From JANMJD01 sp963828405 (lineage in GTDB: Bacteria > Actinomycetota > Acidimicrobiia > Acidimicrobiales > Ilumatobacteraceae), in NCBI GenBank assembly GCA_963828405.1, contig CAWHEG010000031.1, positions 1 to 64,000 on the forward strand: a stretch of 64,000 nt of DNA, written 5' to 3'. The notes under the pieces were generated by a model. The model was not told where the DNA came from, searched no databases, and saw only the letters and a program-made list of their open reading frames with translations. The position numbers and the translations under genes are program-made. Every line of letters starts with the position of its first letter. The first letter of the stretch is position 1. Shown piece after piece: positions 52,761-61,711 of the stretch.

Positions 52761-54119
52761 ATGGCAGACAGCAGTGCTCCGACCGGCCCGCGATCGACAG
52801 GCATCACGTATCAGCAGCTGCTCGACACCGACCCGTTCCCGGTGCCCGCGGTGCTGCGGCTCGAGTCACCGAGGTACCTCGGCAGCGAGGACATCTCGAA
52901 GGATCGCTACACGACGTACGAGTGGCATCGGCGGGAGGTGGAGCGACTGTGGAGGCGGGTGTGGCAGTTCGCCTGCCGCGAGGAGCAGATCGCCGAGATC
53001 GGCAGTCACATCGTCTACGAGATCGCCGGGCTGTCGTACATCGTCGTGCGCACCGCACCGGACGAGATCAAGGCGTACGTCAACGCGTGTCTCCATCGCG
53101 GGCGGCAACTGAAGGATCACGGCGGCCGCTGCAGCGAGTTCCGCTGTCCCTATCACGGCTTCACCTGGGCGCTCAGCGGTGAGCTGGCCTCGGTTCCGGC
53201 TCGCTGGGACTTCGAACACGTGGCCGACGAGGACTTCTCGCTCCCCGAGGCGAAGGTCGGAACGTGGGCCGGTTTCGTGTTCATCAACCCGGACTCTGAC
53301 GCCGGCCCGCTGGAGGAGTATCTCGACGGGTTGCCGGCCCAGTTCGAGCGTTGGCGGTTGGAGGACCGCTACATCCAGGGTCACGTCCAAAAGACGATCC
53401 GCGCCAATTGGAAGATCGTCCAGGAGGCGTTCTGCGAGTCGTACCACGCGCCCACGACGCACCCGCAAACCGCTCCCTACCTCGGCGACGTCAACAGCCA
53501 GATCGACGTGTGGGGCAACTACGCACGCGTGATCACCCCAGGCGGCACCCCGAGCCCATTGCTCACGTGGGATCCCACCGAGGACGAGATTCTGCGTTAC
53601 ATGCTGGACATTCGCGACGACGAGGAGAACTTCGTCGCCATCGCCGACGGTAAGACGGCGCGTGACATGTCCGCAGCCGCCGCCCGCGAACGCTGGCGTC
53701 CGGTCGTCGGCGACTCGGTCGATGAGTGGTGCGACGCCGAGTTCATCGACAACATCGACTACACGGTGTTCCCGAACATGCACCCATGGGGGGCCTACAA
53801 CCGGATCGTGTACCGCTTCCGTCCCAACGGCGACAACCATCGCGAGGCGCTGATGGACGTGTTCCTGCTGGCGCCGTTCAAGGGTGAACGTCCCGCGCCG
53901 GCCGCGACGACCTACCTGGGTCCGGACGACGAGTGGACCGACGCCCCCGAGCTCGGCATGCTCGCCAAGGTGTTCTCGCAGGACAGCTTCAACATGCCGA
54001 TGGTGCAAAGGGGACTCGAGACGATGACCAAGCCCGGCGTGACGCTCGCCAACTACCAGGAATCGAAGGTGCGCTGGCTGCACGATCTGCTCGGCCGCTG
54101 GGTCGAGGGTGGTCACTGA
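52761..54119 (+). CDS. Rieske non-heme iron oxygenase, alpha subunit
   Basis: A 452-residue ring-hydroxylating oxygenase. Rieske cluster: Cys110/His112 in NACLHRGRQ and Cys129/His132 in FRCPYHGF. The catalytic iron site lies in EAFCESYHAPTTHPQ near residues 230-240. It introduces oxygen into a ring or removes a methyl group; the reductase is not in the window. No beta subunit, but a small protein gene follows at once. Confidence 0.94.
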   Translation: MADSSAPTGPRSTGITYQQLLDTDPFPVPAVLRLESPRYLGSEDISKDRYTTYEWHRREVERLWRRVWQFACREEQIAEIGSHIVYEIAGLSYIVVRTAPDEIKAYVNACLHRGRQLKDHGGRCSEFRCPYHGFTWALSGELASVPARWDFEHVADEDFSLPEAKVGTWAGFVFINPDSDAGPLEEYLDGLPAQFERWRLEDRYIQGHVQKTIRANWKIVQEAFCESYHAPTTHPQTAPYLGDVNSQIDVWGNYARVITPGGTPSPLLTWDPTEDEILRYMLDIRDDEENFVAIADGKTARDMSAAAARERWRPVVGDSVDEWCDAEFIDNIDYTVFPNMHPWGAYNRIVYRFRPNGDNHREALMDVFLLAPFKGERPAPAATTYLGPDDEWTDAPELGMLAKVFSQDSFNMPMVQRGLETMTKPGVTLANYQESKVRWLHDLLGRWVEGGH

Positions 54120-54120
54120 C

Positions 54121-54327
54121 ATGTTGGGGCTGCGCCACCCTTTCACGAGGTCGTTTTACGAGCAGGACGGCAAGGGCAACGTGCGCGTCGTCACCGCTGA
54201 TGGTCGCGTCGGGCTGTTCACCACGTCGGGTGCGTGGATCGAAGGCGACGTGTTCGAAGCCGATCCACAGCTGTGCGGCTGGATCGGCGGACCGAAACTC
54301 GCTCACCACCGCATCCAACGGGTCTGA
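54121..54327 (+). CDS. Small protein following the Rieske oxygenase
   Basis: A 68-residue protein: HPFTRSFYEQDGKGNVRVVT, DGRVGLFTTSGAWIEGDVFE and QLCGWIGGPKL. Similar short proteins accompany Rieske oxygenases in actinobacteria; the function is unknown. GTG 54109 inside the oxygenase stop region is an alternative start. One base after the oxygenase stop, seven before the next gene. Confidence 0.75.
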   Translation: MLGLRHPFTRSFYEQDGKGNVRVVTADGRVGLFTTSGAWIEGDVFEADPQLCGWIGGPKLAHHRIQRV

Positions 54328-54334
54328 GAACTGC

Positions 54335-55906
54335 ATGGCCGCGGCCCGGGACCTGCGGTTCCCCGACCTCGTCTGGTCGCACTTCTCGCGCCCCCGATTC
54401 GGCGGGTTCGACGAGCGCGTTCGCGCCGCAGCGGCGGCAGGGTTCGACGGGATCGGCCTCTACGTCCACGAGTACGCCCGACTCCGCGACGAGGAGGGTC
54501 GCTCGGCGGCGGACATCCGTGCACTGCTCGACGACCATGGCGTGGTGCTGGCCGACGCCGAAGTGGCGCACGGCTGGTGGGCCACCGAGGGAGCCGAGTA
54601 CGAGACGGCGCAGCGCATCGAATCTCTGGCGTTCGAGATGGCCGACGAGTTCGGCGTGCGCTATCTGCAAGCGATCGGCCCCTACGACTGCAGGTTCGAG
54701 CAGGCGGTCCAAGGGTTCGCCCGCCTGTGCGACCGTGCAGCCGAGCACGGGCTCCTGGTGGGGATCGAGGGGCTCCCGTATACCAACATCGCCAACGCCG
54801 CCGACGCGCAGCGCGTCATCCGTGCCGCCGACCGTCCCAATGGCGGGTACTGCGCCGACATCTGGCATCACACACGTGGCGCCAACGATCTCTCGCTGAT
54901 CCAGGCGCTCGAACCTGAGCGTGTCTTCGCGATCCAGATGAACGACGGCACCCTGCTCCCCCGGCTCGACGACTACAAACCCGATTGCCTCACCAACCGG
55001 GTGCCACCCGGTGAGGGGGAGTTCGACTGCGTGGGATTCCTGCGCACGCTGCGAGCGATGGGTGTCGATGCGCCGATCTCGGTCGAGGTGTGCTCGGCGG
55101 AGCTGTGGGAGGCGCCGATCGATGTGGCTGCGCGACGGAGTGCGGACGGTATGCGCGCCGTGCTCGCCGGACTCGACGCCCACGTCGACGTCGACGGGTG
55201 CCTCAACTTCCGCGATGCCGGCCGTCTGCCGACCAACGACGGCGGACGCATGCGCCGCCACGCGCTGTACCGATCCGACGATCCGGTACGGCTCACGCCA
55301 CAGGGCCGCGAGACGGTCGCCGCGCTTGGGCTCGCCCACGTCGTCGATCTCCGCCAGGAGTCGCAGTACCGCCGCGGACCGGGCTTCCTGCCCCCTGAGC
55401 ACACCGATCACGTCCCGTTGATGGACCGGGTGATCGACCCGGAGAACCCGCCATCGCTGCAGAACGCAACCGACATCACCAACCTCTACGTCTCGATGCT
55501 GGATCGAAGCCGTGCCCAGATCGCTCGGGCGTTGGACAGCATCGCCGAGCATGTCGACGAGGGTCCGGTGCTCGTGCACTGCGTGTTCGGCAAGGACCGC
55601 GCCGGCCTGCTGTTGGCGCTCGTCCAGGCGGCGATCGGCGTTCCGGCCGACTCGATCGTGGTCGATTACGCCCGCTCGCACCATCCCGGACGGCGGCGGC
55701 GGGCGTGGATGCTCGCCGAACCGTGGCCTGACGACCCCGACACGTCGCACGTCCCCGAGTTCCTGTTCTCCGCGCCTGCCGAGACGATGCGGATGTTGCT
55801 CGACCGGATGGTCGCCGAACACGGCTCGCTCGACGACTGGATCGCCTCGTTCCCGACCCGGCCCGACACGATCGGACGCCTCCGCAATGGCCTCGTCGAA
55901 CGCTGA
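54335..55906 (+). CDS. Fusion of a TIM-barrel isomerase-like domain and a tyrosine-phosphatase domain
   Basis: A 523-residue two-domain protein. Residues 1-280: xylose-isomerase-like TIM barrel with metal-site candidates in LLVGIEGLPYTN, GYCADIWHHTRG, FAIQMNDG and PISVEVCS. Residues 285-520: PtpB-like tyrosine/phosphoinositide phosphatase with CLNFRDAGRLPTNDGG, LYRSDDPVRLTPQG and the P-loop VLVHCVFGKDRAGLLL (HCx5R). The domains read in a single frame with no linker gap. It overlaps the epimerase gene by 20 bases. Both domains appear intact; the joint role is unknown. Confidence 0.88.
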   Translation: MAAARDLRFPDLVWSHFSRPRFGGFDERVRAAAAAGFDGIGLYVHEYARLRDEEGRSAADIRALLDDHGVVLADAEVAHGWWATEGAEYETAQRIESLAFEMADEFGVRYLQAIGPYDCRFEQAVQGFARLCDRAAEHGLLVGIEGLPYTNIANAADAQRVIRAADRPNGGYCADIWHHTRGANDLSLIQALEPERVFAIQMNDGTLLPRLDDYKPDCLTNRVPPGEGEFDCVGFLRTLRAMGVDAPISVEVCSAELWEAPIDVAARRSADGMRAVLAGLDAHVDVDGCLNFRDAGRLPTNDGGRMRRHALYRSDDPVRLTPQGRETVAALGLAHVVDLRQESQYRRGPGFLPPEHTDHVPLMDRVIDPENPPSLQNATDITNLYVSMLDRSRAQIARALDSIAEHVDEGPVLVHCVFGKDRAGLLLALVQAAIGVPADSIVVDYARSHHPGRRRRAWMLAEPWPDDPDTSHVPEFLFSAPAETMRMLLDRMVAEHGSLDDWIASFPTRPDTIGRLRNGLVER

Positions 55907-56954
55907 AGCTCCCTCCCTGAGCGGCAAGCGGGCCCTCGTGCTCGGCGGCTCGGTGTTCGTCGGCAAGCACATCGTCGAGGCCCTGCAGGCGGCCGGCGCC
56001 GACGTGGCGGTGCTCAACCGCGGTCGCACGCCGAGCGCGCTCGGCAACGATGTCGAACGGCTCGTCGCCGACCGCACCGACATCGACCAGATGCGTCGGG
56101 CCCTCGATGGGCGCGACTGGGACCACGTGTACGACGTCTCGGGCTTCGTCATGGCCGCCGGTGGATCCGATATCGATGGATTGCTCGGACTGCTGGACGG
56201 CCACGTCGGCGGTTACGTCTACACCAGCTCGGTGATGGCCTACGACCAGTCATGGGTCGGCATCTTCCCCTGGCGCGAGGACCAGCCGACAAACCCGGAC
56301 GGATCGGCGAGCTACGGCGGATTCAAGGCGCTCGCCGAGGCGTCGATGCTCGCCCGCCACTCGGCCACCGGCTTCCCGGCAGCGATCGTTCGACCGGCGG
56401 CGATCTACGGCCCCGACAACAACATCTTCGACATGGAGACGGCGATGTTCCTTCGCCTGCTCCAACGGCGGCCGATCCTCGTGCCCCACGGGGGCCTCGT
56501 CGTAGGTTCGTACGGCCACGTCGACGATCTGTGCGCGGCGATGATCACGATCGCCGGACATCCGGCGACCCGGGGCGAGGTGTTCAACATCTCCGGCGAC
56601 TCACTCGACGTCAACCGCTACATCGCCGTGCTCGCCGACGTCGTGGGTGCCGAGCCGGACGTCGTCGCGGTACCCGACTCGATGCTCGCCGAACTGAACG
56701 CACCTGGTGTCCCACCGGCGTTCGGGCACCTGTTCAAGGTGCGCCACCACGTCATGGTGAGCACGGACAAGGCGCGCCGGTTGTTCGGCTATGCCCCGCG
56801 ATACGACGTGGGCCGCGGCCATGCCCACACCTACGAGTGGTTCCTCGCGCAGGGGTGGGATCGACTCGACGCCCCGCTCGCCGATCCGGTGTGGAAAGTC
56901 TCGTGGGACTTCGATACCGAGTCTGCTGTGGCCGATCGGATCCGACGTGGATGA
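55887..56954 (+). CDS. NAD-dependent epimerase/dehydratase-like protein
   Basis: A 355-residue extended SDR. Rossmann motif ALVLGGSVFVGKHIVEAL (GGSxFVG type), Thr-Ser in GYVYTSSVMAYDQS, SYGGFKALAEAS (Tyr-Gly-Gly-Phe-Lys, the YxxxK catalytic pair) and PAAIYGPDNNIFD. Members modify nucleotide sugars or reduce ketones. ATG 55887 lies within the end of the upstream gene; its stop overlaps the next gene. Confidence 0.88.
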   Translation: MASSNAEAPSLSGKRALVLGGSVFVGKHIVEALQAAGADVAVLNRGRTPSALGNDVERLVADRTDIDQMRRALDGRDWDHVYDVSGFVMAAGGSDIDGLLGLLDGHVGGYVYTSSVMAYDQSWVGIFPWREDQPTNPDGSASYGGFKALAEASMLARHSATGFPAAIVRPAAIYGPDNNIFDMETAMFLRLLQRRPILVPHGGLVVGSYGHVDDLCAAMITIAGHPATRGEVFNISGDSLDVNRYIAVLADVVGAEPDVVAVPDSMLAELNAPGVPPAFGHLFKVRHHVMVSTDKARRLFGYAPRYDVGRGHAHTYEWFLAQGWDRLDAPLADPVWKVSWDFDTESAVADRIRRG

Positions 56955-57396
56955 AGGCGAGCGCCTGCGCCCCGACGCGTTGACGGACGCCGAGATCCTT
57001 CGGTCGGTCGAGTCGACCGTACGCACGCTGCTACTCCCCGCGATTCCAGAGCACGAGGAATGGGCACGGGCGTCGGCCGTGCAGCTGGTCGGCCTGGTGC
57101 GCCACGCCCTGCGCCGCGGCGCCGACCAGACCGAGGCGCGCGTCGCCGAGATCGCCGCCGTGCTCGACGGTCTGGCGGGCAACCCCATCGTCGCCGCGGC
57201 GTGGGACGGCGATCGTTCGCAACACGCGGTGATGAGCGCGGCGGGCACGGCATTGGCCGCAGCCGTCGGGCGTGATGATCCGGCGGCGGACGAGGTGCGC
57301 GCCGAGTTGCGGCCCGTCCTGGTCCGTCAACTCGACGACGAGTTGGCTGCGACGGCCCCGCTGGTCGACGCCTTCCGCGGCAGGCTCGATGACTGA
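56947..57396 (+). CDS. Small helical protein coupled to the phosphotransferase
   Basis: A 149-residue, mainly helical protein: DAEILRSVESTVRTLLLPAI, RASAVQLVGLVRHALRRGAD and AELRPVLVRQLDDELAATAP. It resembles the short conserved proteins (DUF6285-like) that stand next to aminoglycoside-phosphotransferase-like genes in catabolic clusters; I am not certain of the family. GTG 56947 overlaps the epimerase stop, and its own stop overlaps the next start. Confidence 0.7.
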   Translation: MDEGERLRPDALTDAEILRSVESTVRTLLLPAIPEHEEWARASAVQLVGLVRHALRRGADQTEARVAEIAAVLDGLAGNPIVAAAWDGDRSQHAVMSAAGTALAAAVGRDDPAADEVRAELRPVLVRQLDDELAATAPLVDAFRGRLDD

Positions 57397-58324
57397 CATG
57401 CGCACGACCCTCCAAGCGTGGCTGCAGGAGCAGCGCGGCGACACCGCCACGATCGACGAGCTGCGCCGCATCGCCACCGGCAACTCGCGCGCCAACTGGT
57501 TCGTCGGCATGAGCGACGGCGCCCGCTACGTCGTCCGCATCGAGCAGGGCGGCGTGTTCGGAACGTCGAGCGCCGACGAGTTCCGCTTCATGCGCGCCGC
57601 CCACGAGTTGGGCTGTCCGGTCGCTCCGGTTCGGTGGATCGAACCGACCGGTGAGCCGATCGGTCAACCGTTCTTCGTGATGGACTTCGTCGACGGCACC
57701 TCAACCGGTCGCAACGACCGCTCGATGCCGCCGGCGCTGGCTGACGACTTCGTCCGCCGTCTCGATGAGTTGCACCGCACCGATTGGGCCTCGCGGCTCT
57801 CACCTGACGCCGAGCCGGCCGACGTGACCCACGCCGGGATCGACCGCTGGTACGGGGTCTATCGCGGCGAGACCGACGTGGTCATCCCGTTGTTGGAGGA
57901 AGCGGCCGCCTGGCTCCACCACCACGCGGCTGCGCCGCAGCACGTCGGCATCGTCCACGGCGATCCCGGTCCCGGCAACTTCGTCCACGATGGATCGCAG
58001 GTGATCGCCTTCACGGACTGGGAGTTCACCCACATCGGCGACCCGGTCGAGGATTGGGTGTACCTGATCACGATGCGTGGGGCTCGCACGATGTCCACCG
58101 ATGAATGGCTGGCGCTGTTCGAGCGCGTCGCGGGTGTGACCGTGACCGGGCGCGAACTGCACTACTGGGGCGTCTTCAACTACTTCAAGGGGGCCTGCGC
58201 CAACCTCACCTGTCGGCGGGCCTTCGCCACCGTCAACCCGGCGCCGAACATGGGGCTGATCGGTACCGCGCTGCACCAGACCTACGTACGGCAGGCTGCC
58301 GCCTCGATCGGAGAGGACCGATGA
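57389..58324 (+). CDS. Aminoglycoside-phosphotransferase-fold kinase
   Basis: A 311-residue APH-fold protein. ATP-binding N-lobe (YVVRIEQGGVFGTSSADEF), Brenner motif IVHGDPGPGNFVHD, and metal motif AFTDWEFTHIGDPVED. In catabolic clusters such proteins probably phosphorylate a hydroxyl group of a pathway compound rather than an antibiotic. It overlaps SnoaL 7 by four bases. Confidence 0.9.
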   Translation: MTDMRTTLQAWLQEQRGDTATIDELRRIATGNSRANWFVGMSDGARYVVRIEQGGVFGTSSADEFRFMRAAHELGCPVAPVRWIEPTGEPIGQPFFVMDFVDGTSTGRNDRSMPPALADDFVRRLDELHRTDWASRLSPDAEPADVTHAGIDRWYGVYRGETDVVIPLLEEAAAWLHHHAAAPQHVGIVHGDPGPGNFVHDGSQVIAFTDWEFTHIGDPVEDWVYLITMRGARTMSTDEWLALFERVAGVTVTGRELHYWGVFNYFKGACANLTCRRAFATVNPAPNMGLIGTALHQTYVRQAAASIGEDR

Positions 58325-58752
58325 CCCGCTCCCACGAATCCGCACTGATCGCCCTGTCGTTGGAGTACGCCGACGCCGTTCGCCAGCGCGACGCACGACG
58401 GTGGGCGGCGACGTGGACCGAGGATGCCCGCTGGGTCCTCGGGGAGGGTCGCGACGTGATCGGCCGCGAGGCGATCGTCGAGATGTGGACGGCGTCGATC
58501 GCCAAGTACGCCAACGTGATCCAGCTGTACCTGGCGTGCACCTACGACATCGAGGTCGACGGCGCGGGCGCGACGGCCACGGGTCGATGCGAGTTCGAGG
58601 AGTTGAACGTCGTCGCCGATGGATCGCGCAAGGTGCTCGCCGGGCACTACACCGACGCGTACCGCCTGACCGCCGATGGTTGGCGGTTCACCAGCCGCCA
58701 CCTGACCAAGTACTACCAGGGTCCCCCGGATCTGATGGGCGACTTCGTGTGA
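58321..58752 (+). CDS. SnoaL/NTF2-like protein 7
   Basis: A 143-residue SnoaL-fold protein: LIALSLEYADAVRQRDARRW, TEDARWVLGEGRDVIG, YDIEVDGAGATATGRCEFEE and GWRFTSRHLTKYYQGPPDLM. Last gene of the six-gene operon that starts at the Rieske oxygenase. Convergent with the PPOX gene, with a three-base gap. Confidence 0.87.
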   Translation: MTRSHESALIALSLEYADAVRQRDARRWAATWTEDARWVLGEGRDVIGREAIVEMWTASIAKYANVIQLYLACTYDIEVDGAGATATGRCEFEELNVVADGSRKVLAGHYTDAYRLTADGWRFTSRHLTKYYQGPPDLMGDFV

Positions 58753-58755
58753 GCG

Positions 58756-59286
58756 TCACACCCGTGTTCGGCTCGGGCCGGCGGGGGAGTCCTTGAACAT
58801 GCTCTCGGCGTCGAAACCGATCCGGGTCGTCGGGCGGATCTCGATCACGACCCTGCCAGGTGTGTCGAGATGGTGGATGAACGCCTCCTGACGTTGCTTG
58901 TCCTCAGGTCGCACGCGCTGCGCCAGCGCCGGATAGAACCAGGCCTTCACCTCTGCGCTCTCGTGCACGATCGCGTCACCCTTGTACGTGACGGCCTGGC
59001 TGATCCCGATGTCGGTGCCCCGGCTGCTGACGGCGATCGCCACCCGCGGCCGCGCCTCGACGGCGGCGACGCGCTTGCGACGTCGCGTACAGGTGATCCA
59101 GAACCGCCCTTCGTGGAGCACGTAGTTCATGATCACTCCGACAGGATCACCCTCCTTCGTGGTCCACATGAACGTGCACTCGGTCTGGGCGGCGTGCAGG
59201 GCCTGCTCACGACCATCGTCGAGGGCGAATACCGACACGTCGTCGTACGAGCTCACGAACTGCTTCTCATCGTTGGCCTCGCTCAT
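58756..59286 (-). CDS. PPOX-fold flavin/F420-binding protein
   Basis: A 176-residue split-barrel protein: QTECTFMWTTKEGDPVGVIM, GRFWITCTRRRKRVAAVEAR, PRVAIAVSSRG and IEIRPTTRIGFD. Likely an F420- or FMN-dependent reductase. ATG 59286 overlaps the SDR stop by four bases, so it is translated in an operon with SDR 4 and P450 2. Confidence 0.87.
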   Translation of the reverse strand: MSEANDEKQFVSSYDDVSVFALDDGREQALHAAQTECTFMWTTKEGDPVGVIMNYVLHEGRFWITCTRRRKRVAAVEARPRVAIAVSSRGTDIGISQAVTYKGDAIVHESAEVKAWFYPALAQRVRPEDKQRQEAFIHHLDTPGRVVIEIRPTTRIGFDAESMFKDSPAGPSRTRV

Positions 59287-60089
59287 GATGTCTCCTCCTG
59301 GGATTGCTTCGGCCGGTACTGGTAGCTGCGCTGGGTGCGTCCGCCGGCGACGAGGTGGTGCTCGCCGGTGATCCACGACGCCGCCGGGCTGCACAGGAAC
59401 AACACCATCGCGGCGATGTCGTCGGGGGTGCCCATCCGGCCGAGCGGGATCGTGCGGGCCAGCTCGTCGAGCTCGTCCGCGACACCGAGGATCTCGCGGT
59501 ACGCCTCGGTGGCCACCGGCCCGGGCGAGACCGAGTTGACGCGGATGTCACGTTCGGCGAGTTCGAGTGCGAGCGTCTGGGTGAGGTTGATCAAGCCGGC
59601 CTTGGCGGCCGCGTACGGACCCGTGTAGGGCGAGCCGCGGGTGCCCGCGCCGGAGGTGATGTTGACGATCACTCCCCCATTGGGCATGCGGTTGGCGGCC
59701 GCCCGGCACCCCTGGAAGGCGGTCGTGAGATTGAGCTCGAGTTGGGCGCGGAACGTCTCGTCCGAGGTGTCGACCAGGAGGCGCACGTTCTTGTCGTCGG
59801 AACCGCCGACGTTGTTGACCCAGATGTCGAGCCGGCCGAACTCCGCGAGCGCGGCGTCGCCGATGGATTCGGACATGTCGCGGACGTCGCCGACGCAGAC
59901 AAGCGCCCGGCGGCCACGATCGCGCACCCCTGCGGCGGCGACCTCGAGATCGGCGGCGCGACGAGCGTTGAGCACGACATCGGCACCACCGTCGGCGAGC
60001 GCCCAGGCGATCGCCCGACCGATGCCTTGGCCGGACCCGGTGACCACGGCCACCCTGTCGTCGACGCGGAACCCGTCGAGGATCGTCAC
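59283..60089 (-). CDS. Short-chain dehydrogenase/reductase 4
   Basis: A 268-residue SDR: VAVVTGSGQGIGRAIAWALA, NARRAAD (Arg after the second strand favours NADP), DIWVNNVGGSD and PYAAAKAGLINLTQ. Its start overlaps the P450 2 stop by four bases; it may oxidise the alcohol made by that P450. Confidence 0.93.
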   Translation of the reverse strand: MTILDGFRVDDRVAVVTGSGQGIGRAIAWALADGGADVVLNARRAADLEVAAAGVRDRGRRALVCVGDVRDMSESIGDAALAEFGRLDIWVNNVGGSDDKNVRLLVDTSDETFRAQLELNLTTAFQGCRAAANRMPNGGVIVNITSGAGTRGSPYTGPYAAAKAGLINLTQTLALELAERDIRVNSVSPGPVATEAYREILGVADELDELARTIPLGRMGTPDDIAAMVLFLCSPAASWITGEHHLVAGGRTQRSYQYRPKQSQEETS

Positions 60090-61273
60090 CCCGCCACCGT
60101 GAATCGAATCGGGAGGTGGATCAACCCGTGCAGCACGAACGAGTTGTTGCGCACCGGCTCGCCGGCCAGCTCGATGCTGGCGAAACGCTCGAACAGCTGC
60201 TCGAAGGCCACGCGTGCCTCCAGCCGCGCCAGAGGTGCGCCGATGCAGAAGTGGATCCCCCAGCCGAAGGCGAGGTGGCGTCCGAGCTCGGAGCGCGACC
60301 GGTCGACGCGGAACTCGTCGGGTTGGTCGAAGTGCTCAGGGTCACGGTTGGCAGATGCGAAGGCGAGCTGCACCTTCGTCTTCTCGGCGATCGTCTCGCC
60401 GTGCACCTCGATCATCTCGGCGTTGGTGCGGAACAATCCGTGCACCGGTGAGTCGAAGCGGAGCGCTTCCTCGATCGCCTGCGGGAGCAACCCGGTGTCG
60501 GCGCGTAGGGCGGCCATCAGCTTCGGGCGTTCCAGCAGGCGGTGCAGCATCATCCCGAGCAGGCTGGTGGTCGTCTCGTGGCCGGCGACCAGCAGCTGGT
60601 AGCCGATGTGGCGGGCCTCCCGGTTGTCGATCGTGCCGTCGCGGCGAGCTCGGGTCAGCACGCTCAACACATCGTCGGAGATCTCGCCTCCTTCGTCGAG
60701 CGTGGCGTTGCGGGCGTCGCAGCCGGCCTCGACGTAGTCCTCCAGGATGCGCTTGGCCTCGTGGTACACCGACACGTCGTCGCCCGTCAGCGCCGCCACC
60801 GCCATGTTGCTCCAGTGGCGGAAGGCGTCACGGTCCTCGCCGTGGACGCCGAGCAGTTCGGCGATCGCCAGCGCCGGCAGCGGTTCGGCGAAACGCCCGA
60901 CGAAGTCGCATTCACCGTCGTCGATGAACTCGTCGATCAGCGCGTCGGCGATCGTCCGGATCTGGGGCTCCAGTCGGTTGATCACGCTGGGCACGAACGC
61001 GGCGCGCAGCACTCGCCGATGACGGCTGTGATCGGGCTCGTCGATGGTGCCGAGCACTCCGCTCCCCTGGTAGAACACGCCCGGTCCGTCCCCGTTGCGC
61101 CACAGGTCGGGCTCCTTGAGCACCCCGACGATGTCGTCGAACCTGCTCAGTACGTAGAAGGGGGGATCGTGCTCCGTCTCATGATGGAGCGGGCAGCCCT
61201 TGCGCAACTCGTGGTAGTGGGCGGTCGGGTCGAACCCGCGTGCCGCCACGACCTGTCGGATCTCGGACGTCAT
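60086..61273 (-). CDS. Cytochrome P450 2
   Basis: A 395-residue P450 with I-helix LLVAGHETTTSLLGMML, ExxR AIEEALRFDSPVHGLFR and heme loop FGWGIHFCIGAPLARLE (Cys near 343). The His in AGHETT is the usual form for this class. First of a three-gene operon with SDR 4 and PPOX. Only moderately similar to P450 1, so probably of different regiospecificity. Confidence 0.94.
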   Translation of the reverse strand: MTSEIRQVVAARGFDPTAHYHELRKGCPLHHETEHDPPFYVLSRFDDIVGVLKEPDLWRNGDGPGVFYQGSGVLGTIDEPDHSRHRRVLRAAFVPSVINRLEPQIRTIADALIDEFIDDGECDFVGRFAEPLPALAIAELLGVHGEDRDAFRHWSNMAVAALTGDDVSVYHEAKRILEDYVEAGCDARNATLDEGGEISDDVLSVLTRARRDGTIDNREARHIGYQLLVAGHETTTSLLGMMLHRLLERPKLMAALRADTGLLPQAIEEALRFDSPVHGLFRTNAEMIEVHGETIAEKTKVQLAFASANRDPEHFDQPDEFRVDRSRSELGRHLAFGWGIHFCIGAPLARLEARVAFEQLFERFASIELAGEPVRNNSFVLHGLIHLPIRFTVAG

Positions 61274-61316
61274 CGCATGAACCCCCTTCTCGTGAGCCGT
61301 GGTCGGCCCACGACCA

Positions 61317-61652
61317 TCAGAACTGACTGCTGGCCCTGCCGTCCGGCCCCTTCACTGGCGCGACGGCATCGATCCGATACTTGATCGCGCTGCCACCGAG
61401 GCGTGGCTCGGCTCGTAGCGCCTCACCGGTGGCGAAGAAGTTGGGGTGCTGGAAGTGGGCGTCGAGCGCCTCGGCCGACTCCCACAGCTCGACGATCCGA
61501 ATCCGTCCCGGGTTCGCCGGGTCCGCCGAGATGGTGTACACGACGCACCCCGGCTCATCACGTTCGGTGGCGGCTTGCAGTTCGGCGGTCGAGGTGACGA
61601 GCCGGTCACGTGCATCCGGGTCGACGTCGACATGGCCGATGATGGCGATCAT
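61317..61652 (-). CDS. ABM-domain protein 2
   Basis: A 111-residue dimeric alpha/beta-barrel protein: IAIIGHVDVDPDARDRLVTS, EPGCVVYTISADPANP, RIVELWESAEALDAHFQHP and KYRIDAVAPVKGPDG. Paralogue of the protein at 34691. Divergent from the TIM-barrel gene across an island motif; 43 bases upstream of P450 2, so likely the first gene of that operon. Confidence 0.87.
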   Translation of the reverse strand: MIAIIGHVDVDPDARDRLVTSTAELQAATERDEPGCVVYTISADPANPGRIRIVELWESAEALDAHFQHPNFFATGEALRAEPRLGGSAIKYRIDAVAPVKGPDGRASSQF

Positions 61653-61680
61653 CCCCCCATCATGCCAACTCGACTCAACC

Positions 61681-61693
61681 TCAAGTAAGTCGA
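61681..61693. promoter_or_regulatory. Island motif, site 7
   Basis: TCAAGTAAGTCGA between ABM 2 and the TIM-barrel gene, 18 bases before ATG 61712 and 28 from the ABM start. Confidence 0.65.
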
Positions 61694-61711
61694 AAGGCAT
61701 ACCGTGTCCAG

